Source: Desulfobulbus sp. (GTDB lineage Bacteria; Desulfobacterota; Desulfobulbia; Desulfobulbales; Desulfobulbaceae). From it: DNA of 10,357 nt. The position numbers were made by a program, and so were the translations under genes. The DNA is taken from NCBI GenBank assembly GCA_011051825.1, contig DRKH01000080.1, forward strand, positions 1 to 10,357, read 5' to 3'. Below, in pieces: positions 1 to 7,507 of the stretch. Within the stretch, counting starts at the first letter, position 1. Every line of letters begins with the position of its first letter. The notes under the pieces are model-generated. The model had not been told where the DNA came from. It was given only the letters and a program-made list of their open reading frames with translations, and ran no database searches.

Positions 1-1
1 A

Positions 2-622
2 CATCATGGGCACGTACGCCTGGCCGAATTCGTTCTCGGCCAGGGTATCGTTGACCATGTTCTTTTTCTGCCTGCAGCTCAGCCCCCCCATAAGATTGCG
101 GCAACGGCCCCGTTTCCACACCGGGTCAGGATGCTTGAAACCGCTGTTGCCGGACAGCCGGCCATGACGGTTTCCCTGCTTGAGTCCAGGCGTCATGGGC
201 CCTCCTACACCGTCGACAGCCTCAAGGCCCTGCAGGGTGAATGTTCCCCGAACCGCCTTTTTTTTCTACTTGGCGCGGACTCGCTGCTTGAACTTCACCA
301 GTGGTATCGTTTTGCAGAACTCTTTGAACTTGCCGATTTAGTCGTCGTTGCCCGGTCCGGCCTGGATGACAAACGCTGTTTTCAGGCCCTCGAAGAACTA
401 CCCGGTCACTTTGTTCCGGATCCCGAATACCGAACCTGGACCCGGGGTGACGGGGCCGTGATCCGGTATCTCAGCGGATTTTCCTCACCTGTTTCCTCCT
501 CGGAGATTCGGCGACAGCTGGTCCGGGGCAGACGTCCGCAAGGGCTGGATCCGGCGGTACTGGCCTATATCCAAACCCATAAGCTCTATGGAGCGTCGGG
601 CACGCATGCGTTATATAGCTGA
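2..622 (+). CDS. nadD: Nicotinate-nucleotide adenylyltransferase, 3' part (5' end outside window)
   Basis: Transfers AMP from ATP to nicotinate mononucleotide to make deamido-NAD, a cytosolic step of NAD synthesis. The open frame runs from the window edge at base 2 (206 residues visible), well before the first internal ATG at 131. The first visible residues, HHGHVRLAE, are the end of the nucleotidyltransferase (T/H)xGH signature, so only the first dozen or so residues are missing. Further family marks are LPAAQPPHK after the signature, the central segment LLGADSLLELHQWYRF, and SSSEIRRQL near the C-terminus, corresponding to the ISSTxIR motif, followed by a typical YIQTHKLYG end. The stop lies inside the next gene, overlapping its preferred start by 17 nt, so the two are probably co-transcribed. 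Function is confident from motifs; the true start is not visible. Confidence 0.93.
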   Translation, partial: HHGHVRLAEFVLGQGIVDHVLFLPAAQPPHKIAATAPFPHRVRMLETAVAGQPAMTVSLLESRRHGPSYTVDSLKALQGECSPNRLFFLLGADSLLELHQWYRFAELFELADLVVVARSGLDDKRCFQALEELPGHFVPDPEYRTWTRGDGAVIRYLSGFSSPVSSSEIRRQLVRGRRPQGLDPAVLAYIQTHKLYGASGTHALYS

Positions 623-3600
623 TCTTCATATTCACTCCTGCTTCTCCCGGGCAACCAGTAAAGCCAGCCGCCTTCCCGGGTTGGCGGCCTGGGCCGCAAT
701 CAAGGGTATTCATGTGCTCGGTACCGGGGACTTTACCCATCCCGGCTGGATGCAGCATTTAAGTCAATACCTTGAGCCGGCGGAACCGGGTTTCTTTAAA
801 TTGTCGAACTGGGATGCTGACGAGATAACTGCTTTGATCCCGGAAGGGGTCAGAGCCGATGCTCTGCCCATGGGCGATATTCGCTTTGTGCTCAGCTCCG
901 AAATCAGCTCCATTTACAAAAAAGACGGTAAAGTTCGAAAAATCCACAACATTCTCTATGCCCCGGACTTTGCAACCGTTCGCCGCATCAATAAAACCCT
1001 GGCCGGTATTGGTAATATTGAATCCGACGGCAGGCCGATCCTGGGCCTTGACGCCCGCAACCTGCTGGAGATACTCCTTGAGTGCGGCCCGCAAGGGTTT
1101 CTGGTTCCGGCCCATATCTGGACCCCTTGGTTTTCCCTTTTTGGCTCCAAGTCCGGTTTTGATGCTCTGGAAGAGTGTTTTGGCGACTTGAGCTCGGAAA
1201 TCTTTGCCCTTGAAACCGGGCTTTCTTCAGACCCGGCCATGAATCGCTGTATCTCAGCCCTGGATCGCTACACCCTGATTTCCAATTCCGACTGCCATTC
1301 ACCATCCAAGCTCGGGCGGGAGGCCAATATTTTCGAGACCGGCTTTGATTTCCCTTCGCTGCAGGCGGCTCTGCGCTCACCGGTTGACCGGCAGGGACGC
1401 CAGGTTTTTTCATCAACCATTGAATTTTATCCGGAAGAGGGCAAGTATCACTGTGATGGGCACCGGAAATGTCATGCCTGCCTTGAGCCCCATGAAACAG
1501 TGGAAAACAACGGGCTCTGTCCGGTCTGCGGCAGGCCGGTAACCGTTGGGGTTCTGCACCGGGTCATGGAGCTGGCCGATCGAAAAGAACCGGAATATCC
1601 AAAAAATTCACCCGCTGTCAACAGCCTGATTCCGCTCCCTGAAATTGTCAGCGAGTTATTGGGCGTCGGGCCTGCATCGAAAAAAGTTATGCGGACATAT
1701 GGCCGATTAATCAACACGTTCACGTCCGAATTTAACCTTTTACTTAATGTGCCGATCCGGGATATATCCGACTCTGGTTCTCCATTTCTTGCCGAGGCCA
1801 TAGGGCGGGTCCGGAGCGGAAATGTTATCCGTCAGCCCGGTTATGATGGCGAGTTCGGTGTTATTCGTGTTTTTGACGAAGATGAGTTAAGCAGGCTTTC
1901 GGGCCAGTTGAACCTGTTTGGCGAGACCGCACGGCCACCAAAAAAGAAAAGAAAACCACAACGGATCACGGCAGCGCAACCGCAGGCAAAAAAAAAAGAA
2001 TCCATCCCTGAAAAAAAGGCGTTGAACCGGGCCCAGCATGCGGCCGTAACAAGTAGTGCCCGCCATATCCTTGTCCAGGCCGGACCCGGGACCGGAAAAA
2101 CCCACACCCTGGTTGCACGTCTTCTCTATCAGCTGGAGCAGAATCCGGGGCCGGCCACGGTTATCACTTTTACCAACAAGGCTGCCCGGGAAGTTCGGGA
2201 GCGATTAACAAAGGCCGGTGTTACAAAGGAGGCGGTTTTTGTAGCTACCCTGCACGGTTACGGCCTTCATTTCCTGCGCCTGCAGGAGCCTTCACTTCGG
2301 GTTGCCGGCCCGAAAATGAGAGGTCTTGTTCTGCGACGACTTTTCCCAGCCCTTGGTGCTCAGGAACTGTCCACCGTCCTTGAGCATATTGATGCCCATG
2401 ACCTCTCAGATGCAAAAGCGCACCAATATTTCGATACCATCGCCGCTCGTCGACTGATAGATCTGGCAGCTGTTATTCCTTCCACCCTGGCCCTGCTGAA
2501 CTCCGACAATACCCCGGCTGCGCAGACCATGCGTCGACAGACCGGTGCCCTGTACATTGATGAATTCCAGGATTTGAATGCGGTTCAATATCTCCTTGTC
2601 AAAACGCTGGCAGAAAGTTCCAGCGTCTTTGCCATCGGCGATCCTGATCAGGCGATCTACGGCTTTCGCGGCGCTGATCCCCAATGGTTTTATCAATTTG
2701 TCCGGGACGCGGCGCCAGAAGTCCACCACCTGCAACGGAACTACCGATCTGATCAAAATATTGTCCGGGCCGCCTCGGCCGTGATTGCCGTCAATACCGG
2801 TGCCGGGCAGGAGGCCGTGCCGGAAAGCCGGGCCGAGGGCAGAATTTTTCTTCACAAATCAACCAACCGGTTCACGGAGGCCGCCTTTGTCACCCGGATG
2901 ATCGAGCAACTCCTGGGTGGTACATCCCATCGTGAAATCGACAGGTTAAGCCGTCAGGACGGCAGCGATCACTTTGCCCTCCGGGATATCGGGGTGCTCT
3001 ATCGCACCACGAGACAGGGCCGGATCATTGCCGAGGCTCTCCATAAACAGGGAATCCCCCTGCAGCAGGTTGACCTTGATCCCTTTTACACCAAGGGTCC
3101 GCTGAACATACTTTACCATTGGATCCTTGTTGCGGCCGGACTGGCCGATATTACCCACCTGCTCTTCCTTCTGGGCCTGGAACCGGGGATCGGTCAGGCC
3201 ACCCTTGTTCGTGTTGAGCAGGCGGTCGAAGAGGTGGAGGCCGGTTCCATGTCCCTGCTGAGCACGCTTTCCATGCAGGCCGGGGCTGTCGGCAAGGCCG
3301 CGGCATCTTTTATGGTGCTTGCCGAATCAATGGTGACGCGAACCCGGAAACATGGGGTTGTAAAAGCTCTGTTGCCCGTTCTTAAGCGCTACGATATTGC
3401 TGAAGATGACCTGGAGGTGCAGCGTTTTCTGCAACTGGCAGAGGCCATTGCCGATTCGTTACAGCCCTTTGCCGACTTTCTTCTCCGCAACAGCAACTCC
3501 ATTCTCTTTGATGATCAGGCCGAGGCCGTTACCCTCATGACCCTGCATGCTGCCAAGGGGATCGAATTCCCGGTTGTTTTTCTGGTTGGCCTTGAAGATG

Positions 3601-3860
3601 ACCGTCTGCCGCTGCAACCCGGAAAACGGTTGAGCACGGCCGAATATCTCGCCCATGTCGAAGAGGAACGGCGGCTCTTTTTTGTCGGCCTGACCAGGGC
3701 AAAACACCAGCTCTTTCTCAGCTGGTCGGCACAGGGCGCAAACAAATGCGGGGCCCGGAAACCATCTCGATTTCTCGGCGAAATTCCCGACAGCCTGATA
3801 ACACAAGCCGTTGTCCGGAAGAAGAAACGCCCCGCACCCACCCAACTCTCCCTCTTTTGA
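606..3860 (+). CDS. Endonuclease Q (PHP domain, zinc finger) fused to UvrD/Rep-type SF1 helicase
   Basis: A 1084-residue fusion. Residues 1-430 match endonuclease Q, which nicks DNA 5' of deaminated bases and abasic sites. PHP metal ligands are all present: H8, H10, D42, H45, E99, H114, H170, D229, H231. A four-cysteine zinc finger follows (C289, C292, C305, C308). After a lysine-rich linker (about 439-475) comes a superfamily 1A helicase: Walker A GPGTGKT 493-499, Walker B DEFQD 652-656, GDPDQ 678-682, motif V around H981, VGLTRAK 1027-1033. All look intact, though the helicase part (about 600 residues) is shorter than classic UvrD. Clamp-binding-type pentapeptides occur at 434-438 (QLNLF) and 1080-1084 (QLSLF, extreme C-terminus). 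An ATG at 588 adds six residues, but the family N-terminus (MRYIADLHIHS) and a GGAG at 590-593 favour 606. Activity is inferred from domains. Confidence 0.93.
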   Translation: MRYIADLHIHSCFSRATSKASRLPGLAAWAAIKGIHVLGTGDFTHPGWMQHLSQYLEPAEPGFFKLSNWDADEITALIPEGVRADALPMGDIRFVLSSEISSIYKKDGKVRKIHNILYAPDFATVRRINKTLAGIGNIESDGRPILGLDARNLLEILLECGPQGFLVPAHIWTPWFSLFGSKSGFDALEECFGDLSSEIFALETGLSSDPAMNRCISALDRYTLISNSDCHSPSKLGREANIFETGFDFPSLQAALRSPVDRQGRQVFSSTIEFYPEEGKYHCDGHRKCHACLEPHETVENNGLCPVCGRPVTVGVLHRVMELADRKEPEYPKNSPAVNSLIPLPEIVSELLGVGPASKKVMRTYGRLINTFTSEFNLLLNVPIRDISDSGSPFLAEAIGRVRSGNVIRQPGYDGEFGVIRVFDEDELSRLSGQLNLFGETARPPKKKRKPQRITAAQPQAKKKESIPEKKALNRAQHAAVTSSARHILVQAGPGTGKTHTLVARLLYQLEQNPGPATVITFTNKAAREVRERLTKAGVTKEAVFVATLHGYGLHFLRLQEPSLRVAGPKMRGLVLRRLFPALGAQELSTVLEHIDAHDLSDAKAHQYFDTIAARRLIDLAAVIPSTLALLNSDNTPAAQTMRRQTGALYIDEFQDLNAVQYLLVKTLAESSSVFAIGDPDQAIYGFRGADPQWFYQFVRDAAPEVHHLQRNYRSDQNIVRAASAVIAVNTGAGQEAVPESRAEGRIFLHKSTNRFTEAAFVTRMIEQLLGGTSHREIDRLSRQDGSDHFALRDIGVLYRTTRQGRIIAEALHKQGIPLQQVDLDPFYTKGPLNILYHWILVAAGLADITHLLFLLGLEPGIGQATLVRVEQAVEEVEAGSMSLLSTLSMQAGAVGKAAASFMVLAESMVTRTRKHGVVKALLPVLKRYDIAEDDLEVQRFLQLAEAIADSLQPFADFLLRNSNSILFDDQAEAVTLMTLHAAKGIEFPVVFLVGLEDDRLPLQPGKRLSTAEYLAHVEEERRLFFVGLTRAKHQLFLSWSAQGANKCGARKPSRFLGEIPDSLITQAVVRKKKRPAPTQLSLF

Positions 3861-3861
3861 A

Positions 3862-5529
3862 ATGACAGACAAGCACAGTGAACAGACCGATCAGATTATC
3901 CAGCTGCAGGCTGCAATAGAGCAGCTGCGTCGGGAAAACCATCACCTGCAGGAAAAAGCACGACACGCCGACAGTGCCAACAAGGCAAAATCCGACTTTC
4001 TGGCCATGATCAGCCATGAAATACGGACGCCGATGAACGGAGTTATCGGCTTAAGTGAACTCCTGCTCGGCACCGGGCTTGAGGAACGGCAGAAACACTT
4101 TGCCGAGTTGATCCTTGCCTCGGCCCGCAATCTTCTGTCTTTGATCAACAGCCTGCTTGACTTCAGCAAGATAGAAGCCAGAAAGATGATTCTTGACCTT
4201 GACCCCTTTGATCTCAGGGCTCTGCTTGCCGAGGTCATGGAGTTGTTCATCCTGTCAGGCCGCCAGAAAAATCTTCTGGTTATCGCCGATATCGACCCGC
4301 AGCTGCGCTCCCATTATATCGGAGACGGGTATCGAATCCGTCAGATTCTGGTTAACCTTCTGGGCAATGCCGTCAAGTTTACCGAAAAAGGAGAGGTGCG
4401 GCTTATCGTCAAAGTGCTTGAGAGCAAGCACAACAGGGATTTGCTGCGTTTTGAGGTCAGGGATACCGGATTCGGGATCGTCCGGGAAAAACAGGGCCAG
4501 CTTTTTCAGCCGTTTACCCAGCTTGACGGACCGTCAAGTCTCCGACACAGCGGGACCGGGCTTGGTCTTTCCATATGCGCAAAACTGATCGAGCTGATGA
4601 AAGGTGCAGTTGGCCTGAGCTCCGAACCCGGACAGGGCAGTACCTTCTGGTTTCAGATCAGACTGCCCCGGGAAGTTGTTCGCGACCCCTCTGATCCATC
4701 TGTTGCTGATCACCGTGGGCAGAACAGGGAAGAGGCGGAACCAGGCAACGGTGTTGGCGGGAAAACCAGGATACTGATTGTCGATGATGAGCCGACAAAC
4801 AGAATGGTTTTACGCGAAAGCCTGCACAAGGCCGGGGTAGAGGTCGCCGAAGCAGTGGACGGACGCGAGGCCGTGGAGTTATGCAGACAGACGACTTTTG
4901 ATCTCATCTTCATGGACTGCCAGATGCCGGTCATGGACGGATTCGAATCAACAACAAGGATTCTGGCCCAGGCCGAGGAAAAAACACAGCCCCCTCCGCC
5001 GATTGTAGCCCTGACCGCCGACGCCACCCAGGAGACCCAACAGCGGTGTCGTGATACCGGCATGGTGGATTATCTGCTCAAACCGCTTGATTTTGATGAA
5101 CTTCAGCAGGTTGTCGCCAGGTTTCTCCCGGGATTGGAGACAAGGCTTCCCAGGCGTCATATCATCCTGCAGGAACAAGAGGAAGGCGGCCTTGAAAACG
5201 CGGTGGTCAATCCATCGGTTATTGAAAAACTGCGCCGGAATATCGGCGACCTCGATCCGGTAATAAAGGTGTACCTCCAGACCATGGAGAGCAGACTGCA
5301 GGAGATTGAGCTGGCGGTCAGGGAACAGAACCCTGAACATATAGCCGGCTCCGCCCATACCCTCAAGGGCAGCAGCAGCCAGTTCGGGGCCGAAGAACTG
5401 GCCGGGCTCTGTCGTCGGATGGAAAACCTGGGAAGAGAGGGGTCCGTTTCAGGAACAGAGGCCCTTTTAAGTGAAATCCGGCAGGCCTCGGAACGTCTGC
5501 AGGAGGTTTTGAGTAAAGAGCTTGATTAA
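3862..5529 (+). CDS. Soluble hybrid histidine kinase (HisKA-HATPase-REC-HPt)
   Basis: A 555-residue multi-step phosphorelay kinase. Residues 10-45 look like a coiled coil. HisKA follows with H-box SHEIRTP (phospho-acceptor H52). The ATPase domain has N-box N169, G1 DTGFGI starting at D201, an F-box LFQPF and G2 GTGLGL 231-236. A receiver domain (about 303-418) has acidic pocket D308/D309 and phospho-acceptor D352 in MDCQMPVMDG. A C-terminal HPt domain (about 448-545) has AHTLKGSS with H499. All phosphorelay residues are present. There is no transmembrane segment, PAS, GAF or other sensor region, so the input must be another protein or the coiled coil. The ATG lies one base after the stop of the EndoQ-UvrD gene and has no Shine-Dalgarno, which suggests coupling by termination-reinitiation. 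An upstream in-frame TTG at 3811 is less likely. The phosphorelay target is not shown by sequence; the REC-PAS-GGDEF gene downstream is the nearest candidate. Confidence 0.94.
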   Translation: MTDKHSEQTDQIIQLQAAIEQLRRENHHLQEKARHADSANKAKSDFLAMISHEIRTPMNGVIGLSELLLGTGLEERQKHFAELILASARNLLSLINSLLDFSKIEARKMILDLDPFDLRALLAEVMELFILSGRQKNLLVIADIDPQLRSHYIGDGYRIRQILVNLLGNAVKFTEKGEVRLIVKVLESKHNRDLLRFEVRDTGFGIVREKQGQLFQPFTQLDGPSSLRHSGTGLGLSICAKLIELMKGAVGLSSEPGQGSTFWFQIRLPREVVRDPSDPSVADHRGQNREEAEPGNGVGGKTRILIVDDEPTNRMVLRESLHKAGVEVAEAVDGREAVELCRQTTFDLIFMDCQMPVMDGFESTTRILAQAEEKTQPPPPIVALTADATQETQQRCRDTGMVDYLLKPLDFDELQQVVARFLPGLETRLPRRHIILQEQEEGGLENAVVNPSVIEKLRRNIGDLDPVIKVYLQTMESRLQEIELAVREQNPEHIAGSAHTLKGSSSQFGAEELAGLCRRMENLGREGSVSGTEALLSEIRQASERLQEVLSKELD

Positions 5530-5550
5530 CATTCATTTTTCCTGCATTAT
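5522..5550 (+). promoter_or_regulatory. Weak sigma70-like promoter candidate
   Basis: TTGATT at 5522-5527 and CATTAT at 5545-5550 are separated by 17 bases, each matching consensus at four of six positions. It overlaps the end of the hybrid kinase gene and could give the REC-PAS-GGDEF gene its own transcript with a leader of about 155 nt. The match is modest and could be chance. Confidence 0.25.
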
Positions 5551-5573
5551 AGAAGCTATACAGGTAAACTGCT

Positions 5574-5595
5574 GCCCGACCTGCCGGTGCCGGGC
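5574..5595 (+). terminator. GC-rich hairpin after the hybrid kinase gene, possible weak terminator
   Basis: GCCCG (5574-5578) pairs with CGGGC (5591-5595), and an inner ACC/GGT pairing continues the stem with a two-base bulge. There is no adjacent T-run (a TTTT appears only about eight bases later), so this is not a standard intrinsic terminator. It may attenuate or partly insulate the kinase gene from the downstream regulator. Confidence 0.25.
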
Positions 5596-5661
5596 CCCTG
5601 AGTTTTGCACAGGAAATGATTGAAAGTTCTGTGTCGCAATGGTTTTGGGAGATACCCGGGA

Positions 5662-5677
5662 CCGGTCACCTGACCGG
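5662..5677. promoter_or_regulatory. Perfect inverted repeat, possible operator
   Basis: CCGGTCA (5662-5668) and TGACCGG (5671-5677) form perfect 7-bp arms around two bases; allowing one mismatch, pairing extends to 5659-5680. It lies 38 bases upstream of the REC-PAS-GGDEF start codon and has no T-run after it. A dimeric regulator binding site or a 5'-leader hairpin would both fit; no specific binding protein is recognised. Confidence 0.35.
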
Positions 5678-5715
5678 CCCGATTCAGGTTCCATCAATTC
5701 GAATGAGCTCAGTCT

Positions 5716-7071
5716 ATGACCGCTTCTTTTTTTGCAGACACGACACCACTTGTTCTTATCGTTGACGACGACGAGGTCATCCGGCTTCTCCTCAGACAGT
5801 TTCTGGAAGGAGAGGGATATGATGTTGATGAAGCCGCCGACGGTAAAGAGGCTCTGCAGAAACTCAATGACCGTATTTTTGATCTGGTCATCATGGACAT
5901 CGCAATGCCCGGAGCCGACGGCCCTGCTATCTGCCAGAACATTGTTTCCTCAATCAAAAACGCCCCCCCGGTCTTGATGATCACGGCCCTGGACGACGAG
6001 GCCTTCGTTGACCGGTCATTCCAGGCCGGAGCAGTGGATTACATTCGCAAGCCTATTCACTGGTCGGTCTTGAAAAACCGTATCCGTTACATCCTTGGCT
6101 CACACAGGGCAAAGCTTGAGCTCGAGCTGTTGTCCAGGCAATACGAAATGATTCTGGATGCGGCCGGTAACGGAATCTGCGGGGTTGACGAAAACAAAAA
6201 AATCTCTTACATCAACCCGGCCGGCCTTGCCATGCTCGGCTACGAGAATGAATCATTGCAGGGGAGACCATATAACCGGATCTTCAAGCTCTCCATGCCT
6301 GGATCCGATGATTTTAATCTGGACTGCTGCCCGTTCTTTCATGATGAAACCAAGGTAACGGCCCGGCATTTTGATGAAGTCCGGATGTTGAGAAAAGATG
6401 AGACCAGTTTCCCGGCTGACTTCAGGGCGACTCCGATTCAGCGGGGCGACAGGGTAACCGGCGGAGTTATTGTCTTTCAGGATGTTACCGAACGCCAGCA
6501 GGCGGCCGAGCTTATCCGTTACATGGCCAATCATGACTCTCTGACCAGTCTGCCCAATCGTAATTATCTTCGTAAACGACTGCCCCAGGCCATCTCTCTG
6601 GCCACCCGCCATGAACGGCTGCTCTGCATGCTGTTTGTCGACCTTGACCGTTTTAAACCGATCAATGATACCTACGGACACGGCATCGGTGATATTGTCC
6701 TGCGCAAAGTCGCCGGACGCCTGACAAAGATCCTCCGCTCATCCGATTCCGTCTGCCGGCTGGGGGGGGACGAATTTGTTATTCTGCTGGAAAGCGCCAA
6801 CACCGTAGAGGGGGCAGAGCTTGTGGCGGCAAAGGCTATAGAGACCTTGAACGAGCCGATAGAGGCCGATAATCATGTCTGTTATATCGGGGCCAGTGTC
6901 GGAATTTCCATCTTTCCCGATGACTGTGCAGATGCGGAAACCATGCTTCGTCATGCGGATATTGCCATGTATGAGGCCAAGAAAAAAGGGCGTAACCGCT
7001 GGCAGCGTTTTTCAAACAAGCATACCTCGGCGGTAACGCCCGAACAACGGATTAACCGCCCTGGGCAATAG
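5716..7071 (+). CDS. Response regulator with REC, PAS and GGDEF domains (diguanylate cyclase)
   Basis: A 451-residue cytosolic regulator predicted to make cyclic-di-GMP from two GTP when phosphorylated. REC (about 12-130) has the acidic cluster D17-D19, phospho-acceptor D61 in MDIAMP, and the conserved lysine in the RKP motif. A PAS domain (about 145-260) includes a DCCPFFH segment; a CP pair here is common in PAS domains and no ligand can be named. The GGDEF domain (about 268-440) has an intact GGDEF at 350-354, the D-rich segment FVDLDRF, and an RxxD inhibitory site (RSSD 341-344) five residues before it, so product inhibition is likely. The ATG at 5716 is the first available start, because an in-frame TGA lies at 5704; the Shine-Dalgarno is weak (GAG at 5705-5707). 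The catalytic GG is encoded within a run of eight G's. The end overlaps the convergent CBS gene. Confidence 0.94.
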   Translation: MTASFFADTTPLVLIVDDDEVIRLLLRQFLEGEGYDVDEAADGKEALQKLNDRIFDLVIMDIAMPGADGPAICQNIVSSIKNAPPVLMITALDDEAFVDRSFQAGAVDYIRKPIHWSVLKNRIRYILGSHRAKLELELLSRQYEMILDAAGNGICGVDENKKISYINPAGLAMLGYENESLQGRPYNRIFKLSMPGSDDFNLDCCPFFHDETKVTARHFDEVRMLRKDETSFPADFRATPIQRGDRVTGGVIVFQDVTERQQAAELIRYMANHDSLTSLPNRNYLRKRLPQAISLATRHERLLCMLFVDLDRFKPINDTYGHGIGDIVLRKVAGRLTKILRSSDSVCRLGGDEFVILLESANTVEGAELVAAKAIETLNEPIEADNHVCYIGASVGISIFPDDCADAETMLRHADIAMYEAKKKGRNRWQRFSNKHTSAVTPEQRINRPGQ

Positions 7072-7507
7072 TGCGGATAATATCCGACTTGCCGATTACC
7101 CCGACCAGTTGCTCCCCATCCATGACCGGCAGGGTATGGACCTGCTGCTCGGCCATCAGGGTTGCCACTTCGTCAAGCGGAGTGTCCGGTCGTACGGAAA
7201 CCAGTTTTCGCGAACAGATATCGCCCACGGTGGTGGCAGCCATTTTTTTGATGTCCTTTTCGAGTTTATCCGGACTTTCCAGAAAGATGAACGAATCAAG
7301 TATGGCCACGACCGTGGGGATGTGTACTTTTTTGTTCTGATCAATCAGATCACTCTCCGTTACAACCCCGATGACTTTTTTATTCTTGTCATAAACCGGC
7401 ATCCCGCCGATATGGTGTTCAAAGAGCAGTTTGGCCAAGCTTTTGACGGACATGGCTTCATCTGCCGTGATCACTTGGGTCGTCATGATATCTTGTGCTT
7501 TTTTCAT
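7052..7507 (-). CDS. Small protein with two CBS domains
   Basis: A 151-residue protein made almost only of two CBS domains (about 4-60 and 92-149). Marks are the IMTTQVITADEAMS start, GGMPVYDKNKKVIGVVTESDLI in the first repeat and HTLPVMDGEQLVGVIGKSDIIR in the second. Paired CBS domains form a Bateman module that usually binds adenine nucleotides and signals energy state. No effector domain is attached, so the partner is unknown. The start is well supported: AGGAG (7515-7519 on the minus strand) lies seven bases before the ATG. The stop codon falls inside the end of the REC-PAS-GGDEF gene on the other strand, a 20-bp convergent overlap. It follows nnr on the same strand after a 104-base gap and may be partly co-transcribed with it. 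Confidence 0.93.
   Translation of the reverse strand: MKKAQDIMTTQVITADEAMSVKSLAKLLFEHHIGGMPVYDKNKKVIGVVTESDLIDQNKKVHIPTVVAILDSFIFLESPDKLEKDIKKMAATTVGDICSRKLVSVRPDTPLDEVATLMAEQQVHTLPVMDGEQLVGVIGKSDIIRTIAQGG

Noticed and set aside
258..265. T8 run within nadD as a slippage site
   Set aside because: It encodes the ordinary hydrophobic strand FFLL of NadD at no domain boundary, so no functional case can be made.
588..605. ATG at 588 as start of the EndoQ-UvrD gene
   Set aside because: It adds MERRAR before the usual family N-terminus and has no Shine-Dalgarno, whereas 606 has GGAG upstream.
2406..2855. 149-codon minus-strand open frame inside the helicase region
   Set aside because: Shadow of the conserved UvrD motifs on the other strand; no family resemblance.
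3811..3861. TTG start extending the hybrid kinase by 17 residues
   Set aside because: The added residues overlap the end of the fusion gene, are not kinase-like, and the ATG at 3862 gives a normal start with tight coupling.
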